NCBI RefSeq assembly: GCF_004209755.1
Contig: NZ_CP035913.1
Coordinates: 2,666,001-2,730,000 of the forward strand
Source of the DNA: Pseudoduganella lutea
Lineage (GTDB): Bacteria > Pseudomonadota > Gammaproteobacteria > Burkholderiales > Burkholderiaceae_D
Direction: 5' to 3'
Length of the DNA stretch: 64,000 bases
Shown here: piece after piece, positions 1 to 9,779 of the stretch
How the letters are laid out: each line of letters begins with the position of its first letter
Position numbering within the stretch: the stretch's first letter is position 1
Translations under genes and position numbers: made by a program
Notes under the pieces: generated by a model
Databases searched by the model: none
Told to the model about the DNA's origin: nothing
The model's input: only the letters and a program-made list of their open reading frames with translations

Positions 1-125
1 AACACGATCGGCCGGCAGGCCGTGGCGCAGGTGGCCGGCGCGGATGGTACATCGCGCCAGGCCTGGCGAGACCAATGATCCACGGGCGGCCGCATACATC
101 AAGGGGCCGGGACCGCCCATGGATC
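1..125 (+). promoter_or_regulatory. 3' part of a yybP-ykoY (manganese) riboswitch, cut by the window edge
   Basis: The leader of the GDT1-family gene starts mid-element with AACACGATCGG, which fits the AACAyg stretch of the yybP-ykoY aptamer. Around 64-74 it ends in TGGCGAGACCAA, close to the family's terminal GCAAGACC. Directly after comes a hairpin with 13-nt arms at 77-89 and 113-125 (one C/A mismatch), a plausible expression platform just before the gene. This aptamer class senses Mn2+ and often controls Mn2+ exporters of this protein family. The conserved GGGGAGUAGC half would lie before base 1, so the call rests on partial motifs plus gene context. Confidence 0.6.
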
Positions 126-156
126 CTTGGTTAACATCCGGCCCCCAGCCACCTAT

Positions 157-732
157 ATGGAAGCCTTCCTCGTCTCCACGGGCATCGTTGCCCTCGCCGA
201 AATCGGCGACAAGACCCAGCTGCTCGCCTTCGTGCTCGCCACCCAGTTCCGTCGCCCGCTGCCCATCGTCGGCGGCATCTTCGTCGCCACGATCGTCAAC
301 CACTTCTGCGCCGCCGCTGTCGGCACGTGGCTCACCGATCTGCTGGGCCCAAACGCACTGCGCTGGATCCTCGGACTGGGCTTCATCGCGATGGCGGCAT
401 GGATCATGGTGCCGGACGAAATCGACGAGGACGACGCGCCGGCCAGCCGCTATGGCGTGTTCACCGCCACGCTGATCGCGTTCTTCCTGGCCGAAATGGG
501 CGACAAGACACAGATCGCCACCGTGGCGCTGGCCGCCCGCTTCGACGCGCTGATCCCGGTGGTCGTCGGCACCACGCTGGGCATGATGCTGGCGAACGTG
601 CCGGCCGTGTACCTCGGCAAGCGCGCCGCCACCGCCGTCAACCTGAAGGTGGTGCACGGCATCGCCGCCGTGATCTTCGTCGTACTGGGCGTGGCGACGC
701 TGATGGGCGCCGGCACCGCGGTAGGTCTGTAA
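157..732 (+). CDS. TMEM165/GDT1 (UPF0016) family membrane cation exporter, probably Mn2+
   Basis: A 191-residue inner-membrane protein made of two homologous three-helix halves. Each half carries the family signature: EIGDKTQ at residues 15-21 and EMGDKTQ starting at residue 113. The acidic residues of these motifs line the cation path in the GDT1 family, whose bacterial members export Mn2+ (MneA type) and whose eukaryotic members move Mn2+/Ca2+ into the Golgi. The reading frame is open from a TTG at 127, but ATG 157 matches the usual N-terminus (MEAFLVSTGIVALAEIGDKT). No clear Shine-Dalgarno precedes either codon. The riboswitch-like leader supports manganese export over calcium. It is monocistronic and convergent with the glucan synthase gene. 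Confidence 0.9.
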   Translation: MEAFLVSTGIVALAEIGDKTQLLAFVLATQFRRPLPIVGGIFVATIVNHFCAAAVGTWLTDLLGPNALRWILGLGFIAMAAWIMVPDEIDEDDAPASRYGVFTATLIAFFLAEMGDKTQIATVALAARFDALIPVVVGTTLGMMLANVPAVYLGKRAATAVNLKVVHGIAAVIFVVLGVATLMGAGTAVGL

Positions 733-736
733 AGCA

Positions 737-887
737 AAACTGGGGACGTACCCTGGTTTTGAGGAAAAACTGGGACGTCCCGGATCGGCGGGCCGCCTGG
801 TTTTGAGGCAATAACCGCCGATGTGCTGGGCAGGCCACCCACCTCGCGGTCAGGAATTTCCCTAAAACCAGGGTACGTCCCCTGTTT
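737..887. repeat. Intergenic palindromic repeat, GGGACGTACCC family, copy 1
   Basis: Inverted 24-nt ends at 737-760 and 864-887 differ at one base and carry GGGGACGTACCCTGGTTTT and its complement. Inside, a shorter degenerate version (AAACTGGGACGTCCC, 767-781) and a second CCTGGTTTTGAGG (752-764 and 796-808) show that the element is built from repeated modules. It fills almost the whole gap between two convergent genes. A related element lies at 62235-62332, also between convergent genes. It could act as a bidirectional terminator or be a small non-autonomous element; the sequence does not decide. Confidence 0.7.
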
Positions 888-896
888 CCAGGAAAT

Positions 897-3800
897 TCAC
901 GATATGCGCAATTCCACAGCATGCTCGCGGCCGTCGTCGGTCAGTGCGATCTCGTTGCCGTCCTGCGCGACGTCATCGACGGTGAGGGAAGCCCCTCCAC
1001 GCACCACGTGGATCGCGTAGGTCGATGATCCGTAGCGGTAGGACAGGCTGAATTCATTCCACTCGTCCGGCATGCGCGGGGCGAGCGACAGCCGGTCGCC
1101 GTTGCGCGTCACGCCCAGCAGCGATTCGAGGATCAGCCGGTACATCCAGCCGGACGATCCCGTGTACCAGCTCCAGCCGCCGCGGCCCACGTGCGGCTCG
1201 ACGGCGTAGATGTCGGCCGTTACCACGTAGGGTTCCACCTTGTAGACGGCCACGTTTTCCGCACTGGACGCGTGCTGCACCGGGTTAATCAGGCGCATCA
1301 GCTCCCACGCCTTCGCGGTATCGCCCAGCGCCGCGAAGGCCATCACGGTCCACACGGCGGCATGCGTGTACTGGCCGCCGTTTTCCCGCACGCCGGGCAC
1401 ATAGCCCTGGATGTAGCCGGGGTTCGGGTCGGCCTTGTCGAATGGCGGGTCGAGCAGCTGGATGAAGCCGCCGTCGCGCCGCACCAGCCGCGCGTCCACC
1501 TGCGCCATGGCGCCGCGCACGCGTTCCGGATCGGCCGCCCCGGAGAGCACACCCCAGCTTTGCGAGATCGAGTCGATCTGGCATTCCTCGTTCTCGTGCG
1601 AGCCGAGCGGGGTGCCGTCGTCGAAGTAGGCGCGGCGGTACCACTGGCCATCCCACGCGTTCTGCTCCACGTTCGCCGCCAGCTTGACGGCCTCGGACCG
1701 GCATTCTTCGGCAAACCCGGCATCGCCGCGCCGCTCGGCCACCACCGCGAACTGGCGCAGCACGTCGACCAGGAACCACGCCAGCCACACGCTCTCGCCC
1801 TTGCCTTCCGCGCCGACCTTGTCCATGCCGTCGTTCCAGTCGCAGGAACCGATCAGCGGCAGGCCGTGCGTGCCGAACCGCAGGCCATTGCGGATCGCGC
1901 GCACGCAGTGCTGGTACAGGTTTTCCGCCAGCGGCGAACGGCCCGGCATGTCGTAGTACGATTCCTCGTCCGGCTTCACCGGCCGGCCTTCCAGGTAGTG
2001 CGCCTCCTCGTCGAGCACCGACAGGTCGCCGGTCACCTGCACATAGCGGGCGGTGGCCAGCGGCAGCCACAGGTAATCATCCGAACAGTGCGTCCGCACG
2101 CCACGGTCGGATGGCGGATGCCACCAGTGCTGCACATCGCCCTCCGCGAACTGGTGCGCCGCGCACAGCACCAGGTGCTCGCGCAGAAGGTGCGGCTCGG
2201 TATGCACCATCGCCATCGCATCCTGCAGCTGGTCGCGGTAGCCGAACGCGCCGCCGGACTGATAGTAGCCACTGCGCGCCCACAGCCGGCACGCGATGGT
2301 CTGGTACATCAGCCAGCCGTTGGCGATCACGTCCAGCGCCGGATCGGGCGTGGCGATGCGCACGGCGCCCAGCGTGGCATGCCAGTGCGCGTGCACGGCG
2401 GCCAGCGCATCGCGTGCGGCGCCGGCGCCGCCGTGCTTCTGCACCATCGTGCTCGCGTCGGCATTGCGGCGCCCGCCCATGCCCAGCACGAACACGAGCT
2501 CCCGCTCTTCTCCCGGCAGCAGCTCGAACGGCACCTGCAGCACCGCGCAGGCATCGAGCCCCGTGCCGACCTTGCCGGACAGGCGCTGCCGCCGCAGCGC
2601 GGCCGGGCTGGCCAGCGTGCCGTTACGCCCCAGGAATTCGGTGCGGTCCGCCGTTGCCGTGCGGGTCGTTGCGTCGACATGGAAGAACGCCACGCGGCCC
2701 GAAAACTCCGTGTTGTAGGGATTGCGCGCGAATAGCGCACCGCTGACCGCGTCGAGTTCCGTCACGATGTGCATGCCGGACTTGGCGCGCATTTCGCCCA
2801 GCACCCATTCCACGTAACCGGTGGCCGACAGCTTGCGCGCCACCGGCGAATCGTTGCGCACCTTCAGCACCGTGTAGCGCACCGGCGCGTCGTTGGCCAC
2901 GTATGTCGTGAGGGTCGAAGTGATACCCGCCTCGGTATGCGCGAACGTGCTGTAGCCGAAGCCGTGGCGCGTTACATAGTCGCCTGTGCCGCGCGCCGGC
3001 AGTGGCGTGGGCGACCAGAAGTGGCCGCTGGCATCGTCGCGCAGGTAGAACGCCTCGCCGGCGGCATCCGTGACCGGGTCGTTGTGCCAGGGCGTGAGCC
3101 GGAATTCATGCGCGTTCTCGTGCCATGTGTAGGCTTGCCCGCTTTCCGAGATCACGCTGCCGAATTGCGCGTTGGCCAGCACGTTCGACCAGGGCGCCGG
3201 CGTGACCCGGCCACGGCCAGTGACGATCACGTACTCGCGGCCGTCCGGCGTAAAGCCGCCGAAGCCGTTCCACAGGATCAGGTCGTGCGGTACGTGCGTG
3301 GCCGGTCCGGCATCGTCGTACTCGCCGCGCGCGTCGGCCAGCAAGGGCGGCATGCGCAGCGCCGGCGGGCCGGAGCGCTTGATCTGCTCGGCCAGCGGAC
3401 CGCGGGCGTCGTTGACGATCACCCGCGCCACCGTCTGCAGCAGGATGCGGTCTTCGCTGGAGATCTGTTCGAGCGGCCGCACGAAAATGCCGCCCGGCCG
3501 GTCGATCGCCTGCGCGTCGATGCCGGAGGCGATCATGCCGATGATCTGGTCATACAGCGCCTGGCGGTAGCCCGACGTGTCCTCGAACCAGATCACCAGG
3601 TCCACCACCAGGCCCTTCAGGCGCCAGTATGCGTGCGCCTGCACCATCTGCCGCGCCACCTCGATATTGGCCGAATCCTTGACCTGCAGCAGCACGATGG
3701 GCAGGTCGCCGGAAATCGCGTACGGCCACAGGTTCGACTGCCCGCGCCCGTTCTTGATCAGCACCGAAGGATCGGCGCGCAGCGCGGCGTTCGGGTAGAT

Positions 3801-6800
3801 CACGTGGTTGGCGAGACGGCTGTACAGCTGGCCGTCGGCCTCGGTGGCGTTCAGCTGGCGCAGCACCACCTGGCTGTGCGTCCAGGCCAGCTCGAACACG
3901 CGGTCGGCCATGTGGCGGTCCTGGTATTTGTCGATCAGGTGCTGCGCCGCCTCGCGCGTCTCGGTCATGCCGGTGGCGATGTCGACGGTCGCCATCTGGT
4001 CCGGTTGCAGCGTGATGCGGTAGCGGATCGCCACGGCCGGGTCCAGCACGGAACCGTGGCCGCCACCCAGCGGGCCCGGCTCGACCAGCGCGCGCGGCGC
4101 GCGCGCGCTGTTGCCGCGGCCAATGAAGTGCGCCCGGTCCGTTTCATACGATACCTCGATCACCTCGGCATCGTGCACCGTCATCAAATGCAGCATGAAC
4201 GGCGGCTGCTCGCCCTTGCCGCGCGGGCGCCGCGTGCACAGGATGGCCTTTTCATCGCCCAGGATCTCGGTCTGCACGAACAGCTTGGAGAATGCCGGGT
4301 GCGCCGCGTCGGCAGCGGCCGGCGCCATCACCACTTCGGCAAAGCTGGTCAGCTCGAGCGTGCGCGGGCGGTTCGAATTGTTCGTCACACGCAGCCGGCG
4401 CATCTCGATATCGTCTTCCGGGGAAACGACGATTTCGGTGTACAGGTCGATGCCACGGTCGGTGCGCCGGAACTCGGCGCGGCCCTCGGAAAAAATCACC
4501 TCCTGGTGTTCCGGCTCGGCCAGCGTGGGCTGGTAGGTGTTGGACCAGAAATGACCATCCTCGTCGCGCACGTAGCAGAACTGCCCCCAGTTGTCGCGTG
4601 TGGCATCCTCGCGCCAGCGCGTGACCGCGAGGTCGTGCCAGCGGCTGTGGCTGCCGCCGGCCGCCGTCACCATCACGTGGTAGCGCCCGTTCGACAGCAA
4701 CTGCACTTCGGGCACGGGCGTATTGGGCTGCGCCAGCACGCGCACCGGGGCAGCCTGGTCGTGCGATGTCGAACGCGCCGCGGCGGCCTGCTCGGAGGCG
4801 GTGGAGAAGAACGCGCCGATACGCGGGCTGCGTTCCTGGAGCATCAGCAGCGCCGATTGCAGCATCGGATCGGATTCGAAGCGGCGCTGCATCGGCCGGT
4901 CGTGCAGCAGGTACGACAGCGCCAGGAAGCCCATGCCCTGGTGGTGCACCATGAACGATTTCACCACCGCGAAAGACTGCCCCCTTGGCAGCCGCGCCGG
5001 CGTGTAGTCGATCGCCTCGTAGAAACCATAGCGACCCATGAAGCCCAGGCCAGCCATCTTCTGCAGGTTCTGGCATGCCGCTTCCGGGTCCACCATCAGC
5101 GCCATCATCGATGCATAAGGTGCGATCACCAGGTCGTCCGCCAGGCCCCGCTTCATGCCCAGGCCCGGTACGCCGAACGCGCGGTACTGGTAGTTCATCG
5201 CCGCATCCACCGTGGTGTAGCCGGACTCGGACACGCCCCACGGCACGTTGCGCTGGCGCGCGTACTCGATCTGCGCGGCCACCACCGAACGGTAGGTCTG
5301 GTCCAGCAGCGTGCTCGGGTAGGTCGGCATCACCAGCAGCGGCATCAGGTACTCGAACATGGAACCGCTCCACGACATGAGCACGGGCTGGCCATGCACG
5401 ATGGCGAGCTGCCGGCCCAGCGCGAACCAGTGCTCCTGCGGCAGCTGGCCCTGCGCCACGGCCACGTAGCTGGCCAGCCGCACCTCGGAGGCGAGCAGGT
5501 CGTAGTAGCTGGCGTCGAGCCGCCGTTCGCTGACGTTGTAGCCGATCGCCAGCAGCCTGGTGGTGCGGTTGTAGAGGAAACCGTAGTCGACCTGCGCGAA
5601 GCCGCACGCCTGCATTGCGAGTTCCTGCAGGTGCCCGATACGTTCGCGCGCCACGGCGGCGCCCTGCTCCATCAGCATGCCGAGCTGCTCGCGGCGCTCG
5701 CGTTCACCTGGCGCCAGGTCCGACAGCGGCGCACCGACCGGCGGATACGCCGCCAGCTCGCGCAGCGTCGGGATTTTCAACGATCCCGTATCGAGCACGG
5801 CGCCGGTATCGCCGGTGATCCATGGCGCCAGCAATGTCAGCTCGTCGAGGGCGGCGCGGCATTGCGCGGCCAGCGCGCCGGCCCACGTGCCTGCCATGGC
5901 GTGGCTCGCCAATGCGGCGGTAGTGGCAAAGGCTTCGGTGGCGCCGGTGGCGCGTTCCAGGCAGGCGCGCAGCTCCGGCAGATTCGACGGATACAGTGGC
6001 TGTTGCGGCGTCACCGCTTCGCGCAGCGCCGCCAGTGCCGCGGCGTCGATACCTTCGGCCGCTTCGACATCGGCCAGCGCTTCCTGCAGCACGTCCAGCG
6101 TGCTTTCCAGGCCGGCCAGCACTTGCGGCCCCAGGATCGGGGCATCGACCGCGTTCAGGAGTGCCGCCTGCAGCACCAGCAGGTGGCCGGCCAGGTTGCC
6201 GCTGTCCACGGTCGACACGTACATCGGGTGCAGCGGCTTTTTCGACTGCGTGTCGTACCAGTTGTAGAAATGGCCCTGGTGGCGTTCCAGTTCGCCCATC
6301 GTATCGAGCGTGTTGCGGGTGCGCTGCAGCAGCTGCGCCAGCGTCACGTAGCCAAAATCCCAGGCGCTGACATTGGCCAGCAGCGCCATGCCGATATTGG
6401 TGGGCGACGTGCGGTGCGCGATGACGGTACTCGGGTGTTCCTGTACGTTATCGGGTGGCAGCCAGTGGTCATCCGGCCCCACGTAGGTATCGAACCAGGC
6501 CCATGTCTTGCGGGCCACCGTGTGCAGGAAGCGGCGCTGGTCGTCGCCCAGCTGTGCTTCCAGGCGCTCGACCGGGCGGCTGATCCACCACGCGACCACG
6601 GGCGCGACGAGCCAGGCGACGAGGAAGATCGCGGCCGCCTCGAACGCCTTCACGCGCCACAGCGCCAGCGCCGTGCCGGCCGCCAGCGCCAGCACGGGCG
6701 AGACCCACATCGCCCGCCAGCTGGCACGCAGGCCACCATCCGCCTGCGACAGTGCCGACGGGCGCCACTGCAGCAGGTGCTTTTTCGTGACCAGCATGCG

Positions 6801-9560
6801 CCAGCCCGTGCGCACGATCGCATCGAGGCTGATGTAGGCCTCGTATGGCAGGAATGCCAGCGACAGCACACCGTGGGCGAAGTGCAGCCGGCTGCGGCGC
6901 AACGAGTTCGACAGGTGCTGCCGCCACAGCGTATCCGGCGACTTGTGCGCCAGGTCGTACAGCGCGGCGGCGATGGCGGGCACGAAGATGATGGCCAGGA
7001 CCATGCTCGTGTAGAACCACGGGTGCGGCAGCACCGCGAAGGCGAACAGCAGCGACAGCGTCAACGCCGGTGCCACCAGGCTGCGGCGCAGGTTGTCGAA
7101 CAGCTTCCAGCGCGACAGCGCCGACAGCGGGTTCTTCTCGCGCCCGCCGATCGCCGTGCGCACGCGGCCGCCCAGCCAGCCCGCCAGTTGCCAGTCGCCG
7201 CGGATCCAGCGGTGGCGGCGGCTCACGTCGTCCCGGTAGCGCTGCGGATACTGTTCGTACAGCTGGGCGTCGGACAGCAGCCCGGCGCGCAGATAACAGC
7301 CCTCCAGCAGGTCGTGCGACAGGATGCGGTTATCCGGGAAGCGCTCGCCCAGGACCTTCTCGAACACGTCCAGGTCGTAGATGCCCTTGCCGATGAACGA
7401 GCCTTCCGCGAACACATCCTGGTATACGTCCGACACGGTGCGCGTGTACGGGTCGATGCCCGGTTCGCCGCCGCACAGCCGCTCATACAGCGAAGCGTCC
7501 GGGCTTGGCAGGCTGACGGCCACGCGCGGCTGCAGGATGCCGTAGCCGGACACCACGCGGTTATTCCGGGCATCGATCCTGGGCTGGTTCAGCGGGTGTT
7601 TCATCGTGGCGATGAACTGGCGCGCCGAATCGCGTGCCAGCTGCGTGTCGGCATCGAGCGTGATCACGTATTTCACGGTGTGCAGTTGGCCGCTCTCGCC
7701 GACGACCAGCGTGAAGCGGTCGCGCGCGCCGCCGCGCAGGTACCGGTTCAGGTCCGCCAGCTTGCCGCGCTTGCGCTCATGGCCCATCCACGCGCGCTCG
7801 GCAAGGTTCCACAGGCGCGGGCGGTGCAGCAGCACGAACGGGCAGGCGTTTTCTTCCCGCCCGTACTTGCGGTTCAAGTCTTCGATATGGCCGCGCGCCC
7901 GTTCGAGCAGGCCCGTATCGGTGGGCAGCGTTTCGGCCTGCGCATCGGCGAAATCGGTCAGCAGGCAAAAATGCAGGTTCGGATCGCGGTTGGCGAGGAA
8001 GCGCACCTCGAGCTGTTCGCACAGCTCGTCGACGTTTTCCAGGCTGTAGAACAGCGACGGCACGACGACGATCGCACGCGCATCGGAGGGAATGCCTTCC
8101 TTGAAATCCATCCGTGGCAACGGGCTCGGGTGCGTGACCAGGGTGGCGACCCAGTTCACCAGCGCCAGCGCCAGCTGGCTGCTGCCCATCAGGCCCAGCA
8201 GCGCCAGCACGACGGTTTCCCAGCCGGCCACGCCATCGCGCATCGCGCGCTCGACCATCAGCGCGGTGGCGATCACCGACAATGCGGCGATGGCTCCCAG
8301 GTAGGACGTGAGCGGTGCCGCGCGCACGGTGGCGCGCAGCGATTCGCGCGGCGAGCGGCGCCGCGCCACTTTCTTCTCCAGCAGCAGCACGCCCCTGTCG
8401 ACCAGGTAGAAGCCCACGTGGCCATGGCGCGGATCGTCGCCGCCCCCGTGGGCACGCGCCAGTTCCACCGCTTCCTGCGCTACCTGCGCTTCGGACAGCA
8501 CACAGCCGCGCGCGATCTTTTCCACCACGTGGCGGTATTGATCGCGGGTGGCGAAATCCATTGCGCCATAGATGCCGGACGGGTCTTCGCGCAGCACCCG
8601 TTCGACGGTGCTCATGGTTTCGACGAATTCCTGCCAGTCCATCGTGCCCAGGAAGCGCAGGCTGCCGATCGTGTTCGCCATCGATACCTGCTCGGCCGCC
8701 TGCTGGCCGATCTCGGCCTGGATCTGCTGGTCGATCGTCTGCCCCGCTTCGGCCAGCCGGTAGGTGACCCACGTGAGTGCCAGTGTCAGCGCCGGGCTCT
8801 GGCCCTGCAGGCGGCGTGCCAGCTCGGCCACGAAGCCGCTCGTGATGGGGGGATTCGACCGCGCCATGTCGGCCACCAGCAGGATCAGGCCGGAAGGATT
8901 CTTGTCGGCGATTTCCATCATCCCGTCGGCCCAGTTGTTCGCCAGGTCGCGCTGGTAGCGGTTTTCGGCCACGCGCGCGGCCACCCGGCGCAGGTTCTCC
9001 AGCAGCGCCAGGCGCAGCATGATCGGGATCGCCCACAGTTCGCCCAGCGTCAGCGGTGCCAGCTCCTGGTAGGCCTCGACGAAACGGCACAGGCTTTCCG
9101 GATCGACGCGGCCATCGCCATGGGCGATCACTTCCAGCGCCAGCCGGTAGACGCGCGGCGTGCCATCCGTTTTTTCCAGGCGCGGGAGTTCCTTGCTGTA
9201 GTCCTTCGGCAGATGGCGCCGCGCGATGCGGATCTGCTCTTCGATCAGGTAGTAGTTATCGAGCAGCCATTCGGAGGCCGGGGTGACCTGGCGGCCGCCC
9301 TTGACGGCGATCGTCAATTCCTCGGCCGTGGTGCGCAATACGCGGGCGTTGTCGGTGAGCCGGGCCAGCAGCCGGTCGGGGCCGCCACGCTTGCTCAGCA
9401 CGTGCGCTTCCGCCAGTGTGCGGCCATGGTGCGCCATCTGCTGAGCACTGTAGAGCTCGGCGCGCAAGGGCGAGTCTTCGGCATCGGGGGCGGCGGAACC
9501 GGGCGCGGCTTCCTGGAATCCGGCGGTGAAGCCGGGCCACAGTTTGAGATGTTCTTTCAA
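897..9560 (-). CDS. ndvB: Cyclic beta-1,2-glucan synthase (NdvB/ChvB type, GT84-GH94)
   Basis: A giant inner-membrane enzyme of about 2887 residues that makes periplasmic cyclic beta-1,2-glucan from UDP-glucose. Order seen: N-terminal cytoplasmic region; membrane helices near 418-480; GT84 glucosyltransferase core with ITLDADTQL near 633 and RHRWIRGDWQ near 785; a second helix block about 830-985; a glycoamylase-like domain with GYTTVDAAMNYQYRAFG near 1450; then GH94 (phosphorylase-like) modules ending with DWNDGMD near 2577, which holds the expected catalytic Asp. In Rhizobium and Agrobacterium the C-terminal part controls ring size. The start is uncertain: TTG 9560 has a GAGG a few bases upstream and gives LKEHLKLWPG, while a GTG at 9638 would add 26 residues without a ribosome site. 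Length and domain order match the family. No frameshift seen. Confidence 0.93.
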   Translation of the reverse strand: MKEHLKLWPGFTAGFQEAAPGSAAPDAEDSPLRAELYSAQQMAHHGRTLAEAHVLSKRGGPDRLLARLTDNARVLRTTAEELTIAVKGGRQVTPASEWLLDNYYLIEEQIRIARRHLPKDYSKELPRLEKTDGTPRVYRLALEVIAHGDGRVDPESLCRFVEAYQELAPLTLGELWAIPIMLRLALLENLRRVAARVAENRYQRDLANNWADGMMEIADKNPSGLILLVADMARSNPPITSGFVAELARRLQGQSPALTLALTWVTYRLAEAGQTIDQQIQAEIGQQAAEQVSMANTIGSLRFLGTMDWQEFVETMSTVERVLREDPSGIYGAMDFATRDQYRHVVEKIARGCVLSEAQVAQEAVELARAHGGGDDPRHGHVGFYLVDRGVLLLEKKVARRRSPRESLRATVRAAPLTSYLGAIAALSVIATALMVERAMRDGVAGWETVVLALLGLMGSSQLALALVNWVATLVTHPSPLPRMDFKEGIPSDARAIVVVPSLFYSLENVDELCEQLEVRFLANRDPNLHFCLLTDFADAQAETLPTDTGLLERARGHIEDLNRKYGREENACPFVLLHRPRLWNLAERAWMGHERKRGKLADLNRYLRGGARDRFTLVVGESGQLHTVKYVITLDADTQLARDSARQFIATMKHPLNQPRIDARNNRVVSGYGILQPRVAVSLPSPDASLYERLCGGEPGIDPYTRTVSDVYQDVFAEGSFIGKGIYDLDVFEKVLGERFPDNRILSHDLLEGCYLRAGLLSDAQLYEQYPQRYRDDVSRRHRWIRGDWQLAGWLGGRVRTAIGGREKNPLSALSRWKLFDNLRRSLVAPALTLSLLFAFAVLPHPWFYTSMVLAIIFVPAIAAALYDLAHKSPDTLWRQHLSNSLRRSRLHFAHGVLSLAFLPYEAYISLDAIVRTGWRMLVTKKHLLQWRPSALSQADGGLRASWRAMWVSPVLALAAGTALALWRVKAFEAAAIFLVAWLVAPVVAWWISRPVERLEAQLGDDQRRFLHTVARKTWAWFDTYVGPDDHWLPPDNVQEHPSTVIAHRTSPTNIGMALLANVSAWDFGYVTLAQLLQRTRNTLDTMGELERHQGHFYNWYDTQSKKPLHPMYVSTVDSGNLAGHLLVLQAALLNAVDAPILGPQVLAGLESTLDVLQEALADVEAAEGIDAAALAALREAVTPQQPLYPSNLPELRACLERATGATEAFATTAALASHAMAGTWAGALAAQCRAALDELTLLAPWITGDTGAVLDTGSLKIPTLRELAAYPPVGAPLSDLAPGERERREQLGMLMEQGAAVARERIGHLQELAMQACGFAQVDYGFLYNRTTRLLAIGYNVSERRLDASYYDLLASEVRLASYVAVAQGQLPQEHWFALGRQLAIVHGQPVLMSWSGSMFEYLMPLLVMPTYPSTLLDQTYRSVVAAQIEYARQRNVPWGVSESGYTTVDAAMNYQYRAFGVPGLGMKRGLADDLVIAPYASMMALMVDPEAACQNLQKMAGLGFMGRYGFYEAIDYTPARLPRGQSFAVVKSFMVHHQGMGFLALSYLLHDRPMQRRFESDPMLQSALLMLQERSPRIGAFFSTASEQAAAARSTSHDQAAPVRVLAQPNTPVPEVQLLSNGRYHVMVTAAGGSHSRWHDLAVTRWREDATRDNWGQFCYVRDEDGHFWSNTYQPTLAEPEHQEVIFSEGRAEFRRTDRGIDLYTEIVVSPEDDIEMRRLRVTNNSNRPRTLELTSFAEVVMAPAAADAAHPAFSKLFVQTEILGDEKAILCTRRPRGKGEQPPFMLHLMTVHDAEVIEVSYETDRAHFIGRGNSARAPRALVEPGPLGGGHGSVLDPAVAIRYRITLQPDQMATVDIATGMTETREAAQHLIDKYQDRHMADRVFELAWTHSQVVLRQLNATEADGQLYSRLANHVIYPNAALRADPSVLIKNGRGQSNLWPYAISGDLPIVLLQVKDSANIEVARQMVQAHAYWRLKGLVVDLVIWFEDTSGYRQALYDQIIGMIASGIDAQAIDRPGGIFVRPLEQISSEDRILLQTVARVIVNDARGPLAEQIKRSGPPALRMPPLLADARGEYDDAGPATHVPHDLILWNGFGGFTPDGREYVIVTGRGRVTPAPWSNVLANAQFGSVISESGQAYTWHENAHEFRLTPWHNDPVTDAAGEAFYLRDDASGHFWSPTPLPARGTGDYVTRHGFGYSTFAHTEAGITSTLTTYVANDAPVRYTVLKVRNDSPVARKLSATGYVEWVLGEMRAKSGMHIVTELDAVSGALFARNPYNTEFSGRVAFFHVDATTRTATADRTEFLGRNGTLASPAALRRQRLSGKVGTGLDACAVLQVPFELLPGEERELVFVLGMGGRRNADASTMVQKHGGAGAARDALAAVHAHWHATLGAVRIATPDPALDVIANGWLMYQTIACRLWARSGYYQSGGAFGYRDQLQDAMAMVHTEPHLLREHLVLCAAHQFAEGDVQHWWHPPSDRGVRTHCSDDYLWLPLATARYVQVTGDLSVLDEEAHYLEGRPVKPDEESYYDMPGRSPLAENLYQHCVRAIRNGLRFGTHGLPLIGSCDWNDGMDKVGAEGKGESVWLAWFLVDVLRQFAVVAERRGDAGFAEECRSEAVKLAANVEQNAWDGQWYRRAYFDDGTPLGSHENEECQIDSISQSWGVLSGAADPERVRGAMAQVDARLVRRDGGFIQLLDPPFDKADPNPGYIQGYVPGVRENGGQYTHAAVWTVMAFAALGDTAKAWELMRLINPVQHASSAENVAVYKVEPYVVTADIYAVEPHVGRGGWSWYTGSSGWMYRLILESLLGVTRNGDRLSLAPRMPDEWNEFSLSYRYGSSTYAIHVVRGGASLTVDDVAQDGNEIALTDDGREHAVELRIS

Positions 9561-9649
9561 GGGAGCCTCGCTTCGGGTGGCTGGCAAGACAGCTGCCACG
9601 GCTGGGAGTATGTTGCAGGAAATATTATGCCGGCGCACGTCACGTCACT

Positions 9650-9663
9650 GTACGCTAGCGTAC
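9650..9663. promoter_or_regulatory. 14-bp perfect palindrome upstream of the glucan synthase gene, possible operator
   Basis: GTACGCTAGCGTAC is a perfect palindrome about 90 bases upstream of the preferred TTG start. It lies beside a weak minus-strand promoter-like stretch (TTGCAC near 9677, CATAAT-like near 9630). A role as repressor or activator site is inferred from symmetry and position only. Confidence 0.3.
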
Positions 9664-9727
9664 ATAACGATGGTGCAGTGCAAAAAGATTACCAGCTGTT
9701 ACCGATTCATGGCCCGCCGAGAATGAC

Positions 9728-9776
9728 AAAGGCGGCCTCCCGGCCGCCTTTGCGATACTTCCGGTCGACCGGAAGT
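9728..9776 (-). terminator. Two hairpins after the desulfurase fusion gene, one a likely terminator
   Basis: Right after the stop codon at 9780 (minus strand) comes a perfect 20-bp palindrome at 9757-9776, centred on CCGGTCGACCGG. It is followed by a strong hairpin, arms AAAGGCGGCC 9728-9737 and GGCCGCCTTT 9742-9751 with a 4-base loop. The T-run after the stem is short (TTTGTCATT), so termination efficiency is uncertain. Confidence 0.6.
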
Positions 9777-9779
9777 CGA

